Source of the DNA: Ignavibacteriota bacterium
GTDB taxonomy: Bacteria; Bacteroidota; Ignavibacteria; UBA10030; SZUA-254
Assembly (NCBI GenBank): GCA_016209795.1
Contig: JACQVI010000153.1
Location: forward strand, 1-33,423
Direction: 5' to 3'
Length of the DNA: 33,423 bases
Shown: piece after piece, positions 21,830 through 30,453 of the stretch
Position numbering within the stretch: the stretch's first letter is position 1
Layout: every line of letters begins with the position of its first letter
Translations under genes and position numbers: made by a program
The notes under the pieces: generated by a model
The model's input: only the letters and a program-made list of their open reading frames with translations
Database searches by the model: none
Told to the model about the DNA's origin: nothing

Positions 21830-22659
21830 TTGAACGCAGCTCCCGTTACAATCATCGCAAAGACAACAAACCCCAGCGCTGCATTTATCTGGAAAAAGGC
21901 AAGTTCAACGTTCGATGCCTTACGTTGTTCATACCAGAGAAGTAAACCAGCTATGGCTAATAGAGGTATAGCATACAGCGTACGAATCGTAGTAAAAAAA
22001 AGTAATGTTAAGCAAATAAACGCTATAAGATGAAAGAGAGCTGAAAAAGCGAGACCTTTGTTCTTTCCATATCGAGAGACAAATGAATAGAGATGCTCTC
22101 GCTGATCAAACTCTTCGTCCAGCGTAGCATAGATGATGTCGAACCCGGCTCCCCAGAAAATAGTGAACACGGAAAGTAAGACTGCTGGAAAAATATTATG
22201 AAAGGAAGGAGACGCTGCAAAATATCCACCCAGTGGTGCCATGGACATACCAAGCCCCACACCGAAATGAGCAAACACTGTGAAGCGCTTCATGAATGGA
22301 TAGGTCACGAAGATGATGAGCGGAATTGGCGAGAGCATTAGACAGAACGATGAGATCAACGCTGCGGAACCAAGATAAAGTGTGCAACCAACGGCAAGTA
22401 CACAAAGCGCTTCTGCGAGAGTCATCGTACCACTCGGAAGCTCCCGCATTGCAGTTCGTGGATTACGCTTGTCAATATCTCGATCAACGATTCGATTTAA
22501 TGCAAAAGCGGCAGTCCTAGCCCCAATCGCAACGACTAGAACGAGAATGAGCAATCGAAGAGAAGGAGTCTCATTCATTCCCAGCAATAGCCCACTATAA
22601 ATCAGTGGAAGTGTGAACAAAGTATGCTCGATCTTGACAAAATTGAAGAATTTTTTCAC
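21826..22659 (-). CDS. ubiA: UbiA family prenyltransferase of menaquinone synthesis (MqnP-like)
   Basis: This membrane prenyltransferase is expected to attach the polyprenyl tail to 1,4-dihydroxy-6-naphthoate. The two aspartate motifs are NRIVDRDID (NxxxDxxxD) and DIIYATLDEEFDQ (DxxYxxxDxxxD). About eight to nine hydrophobic helices follow the usual UbiA pattern. GTG 22659 (277 aa, beginning KKFFNFVKIEHTLFTLPLIYSG) is preferred because GGAA precedes it and relatives begin there. A TTG at 22713 would add 18 unlikely residues and overlaps a candidate -35 box. It is the first gene of the menaquinone cluster here. Confidence 0.92.
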   Translation of the reverse strand: MKKFFNFVKIEHTLFTLPLIYSGLLLGMNETPSLRLLILVLVVAIGARTAAFALNRIVDRDIDKRNPRTAMRELPSGTMTLAEALCVLAVGCTLYLGSAALISSFCLMLSPIPLIIFVTYPFMKRFTVFAHFGVGLGMSMAPLGGYFAASPSFHNIFPAVLLSVFTIFWGAGFDIIYATLDEEFDQREHLYSFVSRYGKNKGLAFSALFHLIAFICLTLLFFTTIRTLYAIPLLAIAGLLLWYEQRKASNVELAFFQINAALGFVVFAMIVTGAAFK

Positions 22660-22684
22660 ACTTGTTCCAGAAAAATGGTTTGAA

Positions 22685-22713
22685 AATATAGACAAAAATG
22701 GAGTTTGAAGCAA
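22685..22713 (-). promoter_or_regulatory. Candidate promoter of the ubiA-led menaquinone cluster
   Basis: On the minus strand TTGCTT (22708-22713), a 17-base spacer and TATATT (22685-22690) lie about 25-50 bases before the GTG start of ubiA. The -10 box is good and the -35 box is weak. A small hairpin, CGTCG-tggag-CGACG (22726-22740), lies upstream, between this promoter and the end of the vWA gene. No T-run follows it. Confidence 0.35.
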
Positions 22714-22792
22714 GGAACTATCCTACGTCGTGGAGCGACGGAAAATCTTATCTTCACAGCATAAATGAAATTGAGACACAGAGAACCACTTC

Positions 22793-24982
22793 TTACAACA
22801 TCCCGCTGCGCTTTCTCATAAACCACTCTAAGGAGAACAGAACTACAAGGGCAGCCGCAAGATAATGCCAGTTCCAAAGCTCAATTTCACTTGTCTTAGT
22901 AATCTCCTTTTGGACAAACTTCACATCCTTGTTAAGATCTCTGGCAAGCTCCTCAACCGAACTTACATCATAGTACCTTCCTCCAGTCCGGTAAGCAAGT
23001 TGTTCCAAAAGTTGCTTATTCATTTTTGTCTCCAAAAATTCTACGTTCATCTGTCCTACTGAGAATTTACCCTTATCTTCACCATACAACTTACCATCCC
23101 TTGATGCCTTAGCTACGAATGAGTAATCCCCCTCACTCAAACCTTGAACCGATCCTTCATACATTCCATTGCCAATTGCGTTCAACACGAGCTGAGATTT
23201 CTCCTGACCACCGATCAGTTCAACAGTCAGTTCGGCTCCATCAATTGGACGAAGCTGCTCATCATACACCTGTCCAATGAATTCTACAGCTTCAGCAGTA
23301 GTAAACATCTCTTTCACAGTAAGGACTCGTACATTCTTCCCATCCTCTCTGGTGGTCAACCAATGGGCCGCGTTGGTTAAGAACAACGAAAAGAAGTCCT
23401 GTATCTCAGGGTTACCCTGAGACAGCATTCTCCACCGCCAGATTCCGTGACCAGTGATCGCAAGAGATTTTTGCCGATTGATACTTCGAGCTACGATTAA
23501 TGGTTCATTCAACACAACATTTTGTAACTTGACAGACGCTAGGATATCTGATTCTGGTTTAGCAAGAAAAACCGTTTGGGATTTATAAATCGGTGGTAAT
23601 TGGTGCCAGTTGTCTGCTGTGATTTTTCCCTCCAGATTGACAAGAGCGTGAAGCTTATAACGTTCGATGATTGAGGGAAACACAAATACTTCGCTTGAAC
23701 TCACCGATGACCATCGAAACGGAAGATATGAATCAAGAAGCTGAAGCTTAGCATAATCAGTCGATTTGCTATTCACAAACAGGAGTGGCTTTTTTGCTTG
23801 AAGTACAATGTCTCGAATTTGCATTAAGACATAGTTCTCAGTTGCTGAGGAGGGAAAGCCAATAAAGATCAAGCAGTCGGCGCTATCGACAATCTGTCGT
23901 GAGAAACTCCCTTCGTAAAACTCTCGCTGGTCCTTTTGAACCAGTGTTTGGATACTAAAATGTTCATCTTCTGAAAAGACTTGTCGAATTGCTGCAACAT
24001 CAGCACTGGGCGCTCCGGTAATGAGTAGGATTCGTAATCTACTTTTAAGGACGTTGATGAAAAAAGAGTTTGTGTTGTTCTTCTCAGTCAATTCGCCGGG
24101 GAGACTTGATACTTTCACCGTATATTTTTGCATCCCTTCTTCCCTCGGAACAATGAACAGCTTTGTCCTATATTCAAGGGTTCCTTCGTGAACCGTAAGC
24201 ACCTTCTTATCGTGAATTGTTGATCCTGCTATGAGCATAACTTCTACATTGTCACCACTATAGCCAGAACTTTTTACCGTCACATCGACTGGAACTCGCG
24301 TTCCAGCGTATGCTAGATTATTCGTGACAACTTTTCCAATCAGAATATCTCTTTGTTCACTTGTATCACCAACTCCAACGGTGTAGATTGGAATTCCCAA
24401 TGCCTCGGCATCATATAAAGGGTTTCTCCCTGCTGTATAATTGCCGTCAGTGATGAGAATAACAGCTTGAATATTTTTTCTGCTTAGGTCCTTCTTCAAA
24501 TCATCAAGAGCACCTGAAATATTGGTAATCTCACCAGCACTTTGTAGTGAATCTATTGGAGTTTCTGAGAGTTGTTGCAGCTTTGAAGAGAACACCATCA
24601 ACTCTGTCTTTGTTCCCGATGAAAGGTTGACAACGTGATTTTCTTTGAGCAATTGCTGACGCCACTCGGCGCGACTTACAGATTTATCACGATGCAATGG
24701 AAGTGTCATGCTTTGCGAGTTATCGACAAGCACAGCAACAACAGGCTGTTGAGTATCACTTCTAAGCAGCCGCAAAATAGGTTCAAAAAAAATGAGAAGA
24801 AGACCAATAAGCGCAATGCCACGCAGAACCGATAAGATTATTCTCCGTCTGACAGAAAGGGGTGGCAAAGTGTAACGATAGAATAGAATTGCCAGAACAG
24901 TAACTATAATGAACAGCACTAGGAAGAAGAGGAAATTTCCACCCAAGGATATGGAAATGTCGGCAAGCATCATTTTCAACAC
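22793..24982 (-). CDS. von Willebrand factor A-domain membrane protein (729 aa)
   Basis: The protein has two N-terminal membrane helices (about residues 15-38 and 50-70). A vWA domain of about 130-160 residues follows, with the MIDAS motif DNSQS near residue 87 and ITDGNYTAG. Next come beta-rich periplasmic segments, a glutamine-amidotransferase-like fold beginning LRILLITGAPSADVAAIR, and one C-terminal helix ending WFMRKRSGML. This layout resembles BatA/BatB-like and DUF4159-neighbour proteins that work with MoxR ATPases. It follows moxR after a 44-base gap, supporting a chaperone-client pair. The start is uncertain: GTG 24982 has GGAGAG upstream, but ATG 24973 or 24970 are alternatives. No DUF58 gene lies between it and moxR. 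Confidence 0.85.
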   Translation of the reverse strand: MLKMMLADISISLGGNFLFFLVLFIIVTVLAILFYRYTLPPLSVRRRIILSVLRGIALIGLLLIFFEPILRLLRSDTQQPVVAVLVDNSQSMTLPLHRDKSVSRAEWRQQLLKENHVVNLSSGTKTELMVFSSKLQQLSETPIDSLQSAGEITNISGALDDLKKDLSRKNIQAVILITDGNYTAGRNPLYDAEALGIPIYTVGVGDTSEQRDILIGKVVTNNLAYAGTRVPVDVTVKSSGYSGDNVEVMLIAGSTIHDKKVLTVHEGTLEYRTKLFIVPREEGMQKYTVKVSSLPGELTEKNNTNSFFINVLKSRLRILLITGAPSADVAAIRQVFSEDEHFSIQTLVQKDQREFYEGSFSRQIVDSADCLIFIGFPSSATENYVLMQIRDIVLQAKKPLLFVNSKSTDYAKLQLLDSYLPFRWSSVSSSEVFVFPSIIERYKLHALVNLEGKITADNWHQLPPIYKSQTVFLAKPESDILASVKLQNVVLNEPLIVARSINRQKSLAITGHGIWRWRMLSQGNPEIQDFFSLFLTNAAHWLTTREDGKNVRVLTVKEMFTTAEAVEFIGQVYDEQLRPIDGAELTVELIGGQEKSQLVLNAIGNGMYEGSVQGLSEGDYSFVAKASRDGKLYGEDKGKFSVGQMNVEFLETKMNKQLLEQLAYRTGGRYYDVSSVEELARDLNKDVKFVQKEITKTSEIELWNWHYLAAALVVLFSLEWFMRKRSGML

Positions 24983-25026
24983 ATGAGAATCATCTCTCCA
25001 CTTCCGTAGTGCAGCATCGGTGGAAT

Positions 25027-26052
25027 TTAGTCGTTCTCCAGAAGCTTCTCAACAATCTGAATCGCCGTAACGCCGTCTGCTTCGGCATTGAAGTTGGGAA
25101 CAATGCGGTGCCGAAGAACGGGACCAACGGCACTACGCACATCTTCGATATCGGGAGTATTTCTGCCATCGAGGATCGCCCGAGTCTTTGCACCGAGAAT
25201 AAGGTATTGAGAAGCACGTGGACCAGCACCCCAGCTTAACCAATCTTTTATGAATTGAGGTGAAAATGAATACTTCGGTCGTGTTCGTGTCACAATATTC
25301 ACAGCGTATGATATGACGTGATCAGCAACCGGTACACGCCGTACCAAATCCTGATAGAATAAAATTTCCTCCCTGCCAAGAATGTGGTTGAGCTGCGGTG
25401 AATACATGCTTGTCGTTGATTTGACGATTTCTAGTTCTTCTTTCTCTGATGGATATTCTAACCAGAGGTTAAACATGAAACGATCGAGCTGGGCTTCGGG
25501 CAATGGATATGTTCCTTCTTGCTCAATGGGATTCTGCGTTGCCAGGACAAAGAATGGCTCTTCGAGCACATACTTTTGTCCTGCAGCAGTGACATGGTGC
25601 TCCTGCATCGCCTCAAGAAGTGCCGCTTGTGTCTTCGGCGGCGTGCGGTTGATTTCGTCCGCTAACAGTATGTTCGCAAAAACAGGACCTTTTACAAAGC
25701 GAAAAGATTTTTCTCCTGTCGCGCGGTTATCCTCGATGATTTCCGTACCCGTGATATCGCTTGGCATCAAATCTGGAGTAAACTGGATCCGACTAAACTT
25801 TAAATCAAGCACTTCTGCAAGTGTTTTGATCAGAAGGGTTTTCGCGAGACCGGGAACTCCAACAAGTAAGCAATGCCCCCTCGCCAAAAGAGAGATGAGG
25901 AGCTGCTCAATAATCTTCTCCTGCCCAATGATGACTTTGGCTATCTCTTTCTTGATGGCTGCGAAGCCTAATTTCAATGACTGGACTGCTTCTATATCAT
26001 CCAAGGTTTTTACGTGTTCATGTGCACTCACATGATCCCCGCGCGATTTCAT
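25027..26052 (-). CDS. MoxR family AAA+ ATPase
   Basis: This 341-aa ATPase carries Walker A GVPGLAKT, Walker B LLADEINRTPPKTQAALLEAMQE, sensor-1 ATQNPIEQEGTYPLPEAQLDRF, and the C-terminal lid with GASPRA-like GAGPRASQYLILGAKTRA. MoxR proteins act as chaperones that mature or insert partner complexes, usually together with vWA proteins; the next gene encodes one. ATG 26052 is chosen because it overlaps the stop of the SurA-like gene (ATGA), implying coupled translation. An open GTG at 26097 lies within the upstream gene and is unlikely. Confidence 0.93.
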   Translation of the reverse strand: MKSRGDHVSAHEHVKTLDDIEAVQSLKLGFAAIKKEIAKVIIGQEKIIEQLLISLLARGHCLLVGVPGLAKTLLIKTLAEVLDLKFSRIQFTPDLMPSDITGTEIIEDNRATGEKSFRFVKGPVFANILLADEINRTPPKTQAALLEAMQEHHVTAAGQKYVLEEPFFVLATQNPIEQEGTYPLPEAQLDRFMFNLWLEYPSEKEELEIVKSTTSMYSPQLNHILGREEILFYQDLVRRVPVADHVISYAVNIVTRTRPKYSFSPQFIKDWLSWGAGPRASQYLILGAKTRAILDGRNTPDIEDVRSAVGPVLRHRIVPNFNAEADGVTAIQIVEKLLEND

Positions 26053-27341
26053 AAGCGAATTTCCCAATAAATTTCTTCCCGAAGCTCCTGAATCCACTTC
26101 AGGTATTCAAGATTGCGCTTGTAGTTGGCTGCAAGCAGTTCAATTCTATTCCAGTCGTCTGTCATATTCATTTGGTGTGCTTGAACGCGCCTCTTTAGAT
26201 AAACGATTTGATAGCCCCTTGTTGTTCCCTGTGTAATTTCAACAGGACTGCTGATCTCTCCTTGTATCAGATCCTTCACAATATTGAGTAAAGACTTATC
26301 GAACCGATCTATGGTTAGTTTTCCAAGAAACCCGCCGATTGGACTAGATTCTGTATCATCAGAGTGTCTCTTGGCGAGCTGCTGGAAATCACCTCCTTGA
26401 GCCACGCTGTCCTTGAGCCGCTTGAGAAAGGCAATTGTTGAATCATCCGTACGTTTATCGTGTCCAAGTTTGAAGAGAATATGACGCGGGTGCACAACGT
26501 CTCCATGCCTCTCAAGGAGCTGAATAATATGAAAACCAAATGATGTCTCTACAACGCTGCTGACCTCGTTTTCTTTCAGAGAAAAAGCTACTTCCTCGAA
26601 TTCTTTCACCAGTTGACCTCGACGAACAGAGCCAATGTCACCGCCAGATGCAACACTTCCAGCGTCTTCAGAGTACCGATGCGCAAACTCTGCAAAGTCA
26701 CCACCTGCTCGGATAGAATCGAGTATGAGCTGTGCTCGTGCTCGAACTTCTTTCTTTGCTTCATCACTCACTTTTGGAATTTTGAAGATGTGGTAAAGTT
26801 CCAACTCCTCAGGAACTTCCGGTAAGCTATCTTTGAACGTATTGTAAAATTCTTCAACTTCACGTCGTGAGACCTGGACGTTGGTAAACTTTGTCTGTTG
26901 AAGGTATTGTACGGAAAGCTGTTTCCGCGTCTCATCGCGAAATTCGCGCTTCATCCTGCTAATTGGCATGCGGTAGAGCTCTTCAAGACGTTTCTCAGAT
27001 CCAACCTGCTGCACACGTTGTGCTATCAATACGTCTAAGTGATTCGTTACTTCATCTTCGGTTACTACAATCGTGGTATCTTCGAGCGCGCGGGCGAGCA
27101 TAAGCTTTTCGTTGATCATCGCATCAAGCACCTGCTCCTGCAGTCCGGGTGTTTCTGGATCAATACGATTATTGAACGCGTAGAATTCGATTTGCGCATT
27201 GAGATCTGATAACAAAATAGCCTCTTTCCCTACAACGGCAACTACTCGATCAACAACCTCTGGTTGTGCAAGAGCCAGCACAGAACAGATAGTACTGAGG
27301 GCGACTGTCAGACCATAATGGATGTTATGAATTCTACTCAT
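26049..27341 (-). CDS. SurA-like periplasmic peptidyl-prolyl isomerase
   Basis: This 430-aa protein has a signal peptide ending near LALAQ and the SurA N-terminal chaperone region (VDRVVAVVGKEAILLSDLNAQIE). Two parvulin domains follow. The first, about residues 180-285, includes ELYHIFKIPK, GGDFAEFAHRYSED, GGDIGSVRRGQLVKEFEEVAF and SFGFHIIQLLER. The second, about 288-390, includes HPRHILFKLG, GGDFQQLAKRHSDD and GGFLGKL. It should assist folding of outer-membrane proteins. It lies 10 bases downstream of a lipoprotein relative and its stop overlaps moxR, placing it in the middle of an envelope-biogenesis operon. Confidence 0.93.
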   Translation of the reverse strand: MSRIHNIHYGLTVALSTICSVLALAQPEVVDRVVAVVGKEAILLSDLNAQIEFYAFNNRIDPETPGLQEQVLDAMINEKLMLARALEDTTIVVTEDEVTNHLDVLIAQRVQQVGSEKRLEELYRMPISRMKREFRDETRKQLSVQYLQQTKFTNVQVSRREVEEFYNTFKDSLPEVPEELELYHIFKIPKVSDEAKKEVRARAQLILDSIRAGGDFAEFAHRYSEDAGSVASGGDIGSVRRGQLVKEFEEVAFSLKENEVSSVVETSFGFHIIQLLERHGDVVHPRHILFKLGHDKRTDDSTIAFLKRLKDSVAQGGDFQQLAKRHSDDTESSPIGGFLGKLTIDRFDKSLLNIVKDLIQGEISSPVEITQGTTRGYQIVYLKRRVQAHQMNMTDDWNRIELLAANYKRNLEYLKWIQELREEIYWEIRL

Positions 27342-27351
27342 GTGGTTGAAC

Positions 27352-28200
27352 TCATAATGAAACGGGTGGTTTTAGTGAATCTAACATCATTTCCACCCTA
27401 TACTGCTTACGAAGACTATTAAGGAGATCTTCATAACGGATACGACAATTTTCCATAAGAAACCTCTGGCGAACTTCCTCCTGCACAAGCTCATATGTAG
27501 CTTGCTGCCCTACGCGCGCAATCGAAAGCAACTGGAGTACCGCGTAGCCCTGTGATGTTCTGACAGGAAATGAAACCTCATTCATGTTCAAAGCCTTTGC
27601 AACCTTCCACAATTCTGGCGGAAATAACGTTTGCTGAGTGTAATAATGAGCTGTGGTACTTGAAACCACTGCCGAAACCACAAGCGAATCACTCAGCGCC
27701 CTATCAAGAACTTTTTCCCAGATCCCCCCTTGAGCTACACTTGCAGCAAACCTACTGGCATGGTCGCGTGTCTTAAACACTATACGATTCAATTTCATCA
27801 CTTCTTCGCGCAGAGTAAACTCAGATGTATGCTGCTGGTAGTAATCATGGAATGATTGTTCACTAAGCTCGAGTGTATCGTTGTAGATACTCCGGTCAAG
27901 TAAGGCTTGAATCGCCAACATTCGTTGTACATCATGAAGTTGATGAATAAATGTCTCAGAGTTTACTATCCCTGTTTGCTTTGCTTCTTGGTAGAGGAGT
28001 TCGTTATTAATCCAGTGCAAGACGTATTGCTGTAGCGCCTGGTTTACGTTACCTTGTGTCGTATCAATGTGCGCTAATGCCTCTTCAAGACTCAACTCTG
28101 CATCACCTACACGAGCTATAACATCAGACGTCTTATGCGGTCGACAAGAGGCGAGGATTATTGGCACAATAAAAAAGAGAACATACTTGACATATTTCAT
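27352..28200 (-). CDS. PpiC-like lipoprotein, probably a degenerate isomerase
   Basis: This 282-aa protein has a lipoprotein signal with lipobox LASC (Cys19). It then has a SurA-N-like helical part (VIARVGDAELSLEEALAHID, NELLYQEAKQTGIVNSETF) and a parvulin-like C-terminal part (KLNRIVFKTRDHASRF, FPVRTSQGYAVLQLL, ATYELVQEEVRQRFL). Several parvulin hallmarks, such as the HIL and GGDLG blocks, are poorly preserved, so it may be a pure chaperone. It lies between two recognisable PPIases of the same family, suggesting duplication and divergence. No strong Shine-Dalgarno is seen before its ATG. Confidence 0.85.
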   Translation of the reverse strand: MKYVKYVLFFIVPIILASCRPHKTSDVIARVGDAELSLEEALAHIDTTQGNVNQALQQYVLHWINNELLYQEAKQTGIVNSETFIHQLHDVQRMLAIQALLDRSIYNDTLELSEQSFHDYYQQHTSEFTLREEVMKLNRIVFKTRDHASRFAASVAQGGIWEKVLDRALSDSLVVSAVVSSTTAHYYTQQTLFPPELWKVAKALNMNEVSFPVRTSQGYAVLQLLSIARVGQQATYELVQEEVRQRFLMENCRIRYEDLLNSLRKQYRVEMMLDSLKPPVSL

Positions 28201-28281
28201 TGCAAGAAAGACACTTGGAAACTTTTTATTCGAATCTTACCATACGAACGCCGCTTTGTTCAACATAGCTTCCCAGAAATA

Positions 28282-30294
28282 TTAACGAGCAGGCTGCGAT
28301 TTCGTAAATGCATGTTTGAGATGTTCTTTGTACTGCTTTACGGGGTGCTTTTCTTTGACTTTTTCGAGCCAAAGTCGTTCAAGACGTTTAGCTTCGTACT
28401 CCTGAAATGCATTCGAGACTTCTGCACCAGCTTCTTCATATGTTTTCTGTCTCGCTGGTTCCTTTGCTAAGAGTTTGACAATAGCCCATCCTCCACCTTC
28501 AAGCTCAAATGGTTCCGAGATTTCACCTATGCTCATTGCCTTTGCATATTCGGTTACCTCATCGGTATCCACTGACACCTTGTTCCTCGCACCTTTACTG
28601 GCTTTTAGGTCCGGATCGTCATTATGACGAGCTGCAAGTTCTTCAAAATCAGCACCCTGTTCAAGCGAGTCATACACTAAGACGGCGAGTGTATCCGATT
28701 CCAGGTATATCTCACGTATATCAAGGCGTTCGGGAAAGGTGAACTGACTTTTATTCTGCTCGTAGTACTCCCGCAATGCCGAGTCTGTTACTGTAGTCTT
28801 GTTCCAGACTTCTAACTGCTCTGCCTTGTATAAGACAATTCCATCCTGATACTCTTTCATTAACGCTCCAAATTTCTGATCTCGCTCTTCTAAGCCAAGA
28901 GACTCAACTTGCAGTAAGTATGATTCTGCAATTCGAACGAGCTTGCTTTTCACTTCATTCTTACGTAATGCTGTATTACGATGTTCAGGGCGATTCTCTA
29001 AGACGTTGATCAAAGAATCTACTGTAATGCCATATTGATTGATCGTCATTAATGCTCGTGCACGAAGGTCAGAGGGAACTGTATCATACCAACCACTATC
29101 CGATGTTGTCTTTAATGAATCAAGGTAAGTCATTAATGAATTAAATGTTTCACTGTTAAATGAGTAATAGTATTTTTTCTTTAATTTTGCAATGTACGTA
29201 TTATAATCGTCGTTATACCTAGTCTGTTGATACAGTCTTTTCAAATCTTCACGCACAGCAGAATATGGGGGGAGGGGCTTGACACTATCACACCGCAAAA
29301 TATGATATCCAAATGGTGTACGAACAACATCCGAGACCTGACCAACATTTAATCTAAATGCTGCTTCATCAAATGGTTGAACAAAGCGCCTTCGTTCAAA
29401 CCAGCCGAGATCGCCTCCTTGAGACGAGCTTCCGGGATCTTCGGAAAATTGCATCGCCACTTTAGAAAAATCTCCACCTCTTTTTAAGCTATCTTGTACC
29501 ACTCTTATCCGAGCATAGGCTGAAGCTGAGTCCGCCGAATCTGGTGGGTTGCTATGAAACCTCGCCATGATATGACGTACTTTGAGTGAACCCTTACTCG
29601 GTTGACGGTCAGTCACTTTGATGGTGATGTATCCAAAAGGCGTAAGAATAGGAGTTGCATTGGTTTCACCCTTCTGTAAAGAATAGGCTGCGTCTTCAAA
29701 TATGCCTGTTAAGGCACCGCCAGTAAAGTAATAAAGATCACCATAATCCTTGCTTGTAGTAGGGCTATCAGAGAATTTTAATGCAAGAGTATCAAAACTC
29801 TCTCCTGTTTTGATACGTTGAATAAGTCCCATCGTTTTAGTATATGCTTTCTGAGTATCTTCTGATGAAGCTCCTTGGATACGAATGAGTATGTGCTGAG
29901 CGCGGATTTCTTCACGTTTGCGATCATAGAGCTTTTTCACGCCCGGCTCAGTAAGTTCTTGTTCTAAGAGGTATGTTGAAGCAAGGCTACCACGATATTC
30001 ACGCAGTTCATTGACAATTTCAGAATCGTTAACAAAATTCCTCTCGTAGGCGTCCAGAAGCTTAAGCTTGTAATTCGTGAGCAGATCTAAGAAACGTTCT
30101 CGTTCTTCCTGTGAGCTTTGCTTCGCTATTTCCCATCCCCCACTATTACGCACGTAAAAGTTCTCATATTCTCCAAGGGTCACTCTGTTTTTTCCGACCT
30201 CAAGGACAACTATGTCTGTATACTTGGGTGAACACCCGGACAGAACAAGTACTAACACTACTGGAATGACAAGCATTCCAACGTTAAGCTTCAT
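28282..30294 (-). CDS. Multi-domain parvulin-type PPIase lipoprotein (670 aa)
   Basis: ATG 30294, with AAAGGA upstream, gives a lipoprotein signal and lipobox LSGC (Cys21). At least two good parvulin domains follow. One is at about residues 125-235 (REEIRAQHILIRIQ, GESFDTLALKFSDSP, TPFGYITIKVTD). The other is at about 240-345 (LKVRHIMARFHS, GGDFSKVAMQFSEDPGSSSQGGDLGWFERRRF, TPFGYHILRCDS). A third, weaker one lies near the C-terminus (RLDIREIYLES, GADFEELAARHNDDPDL, GGGWAIVKLL). It is probably anchored in a membrane and faces the periplasm as a folding factor. It is the first of three PPIase-like genes leading to moxR and has its own good promoter candidate. Confidence 0.9.
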   Translation of the reverse strand: MKLNVGMLVIPVVLVLVLSGCSPKYTDIVVLEVGKNRVTLGEYENFYVRNSGGWEIAKQSSQEERERFLDLLTNYKLKLLDAYERNFVNDSEIVNELREYRGSLASTYLLEQELTEPGVKKLYDRKREEIRAQHILIRIQGASSEDTQKAYTKTMGLIQRIKTGESFDTLALKFSDSPTTSKDYGDLYYFTGGALTGIFEDAAYSLQKGETNATPILTPFGYITIKVTDRQPSKGSLKVRHIMARFHSNPPDSADSASAYARIRVVQDSLKRGGDFSKVAMQFSEDPGSSSQGGDLGWFERRRFVQPFDEAAFRLNVGQVSDVVRTPFGYHILRCDSVKPLPPYSAVREDLKRLYQQTRYNDDYNTYIAKLKKKYYYSFNSETFNSLMTYLDSLKTTSDSGWYDTVPSDLRARALMTINQYGITVDSLINVLENRPEHRNTALRKNEVKSKLVRIAESYLLQVESLGLEERDQKFGALMKEYQDGIVLYKAEQLEVWNKTTVTDSALREYYEQNKSQFTFPERLDIREIYLESDTLAVLVYDSLEQGADFEELAARHNDDPDLKASKGARNKVSVDTDEVTEYAKAMSIGEISEPFELEGGGWAIVKLLAKEPARQKTYEEAGAEVSNAFQEYEAKRLERLWLEKVKEKHPVKQYKEHLKHAFTKSQPAR

Positions 30295-30351
30295 TGTGAT
30301 AATTCCTTTCGTATGCAACAAACGGCTGGGTTTTGCGGTTATTAAAGTTTA

Positions 30352-30380
30352 AGTATAACCAAAAATTGAGAAAGATTCAA
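30352..30380 (-). promoter_or_regulatory. Promoter of the PPIase-MoxR-vWA cluster
   Basis: On the minus strand TTGAAT (30375-30380), a spacer of exactly 17 bases and TATACT (30352-30357) precede the lipoprotein PPIase gene by about 58 bases. This separates the envelope cluster from the rpmH-rnpA-yidD-yidC operon upstream. Confidence 0.6.
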
Positions 30381-30453
30381 CATTTTTACTCTCTCGACAA
30401 AACTTCTTGAAGACCATGAGACCTGATTTAGAAATAAGAGAAGTGATCTGCTA

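Noticed and set aside
25382-26035. A 217-residue open frame opposite moxR
   Set aside because: MoxR Walker motifs fix the coding strand; the antisense product is a serine-rich shadow.
22793-26052. A complete Bat (aerotolerance) operon
   Set aside because: Only moxR and one vWA-type gene are present; DUF58 and further bat genes are missing, so the name is not justified.
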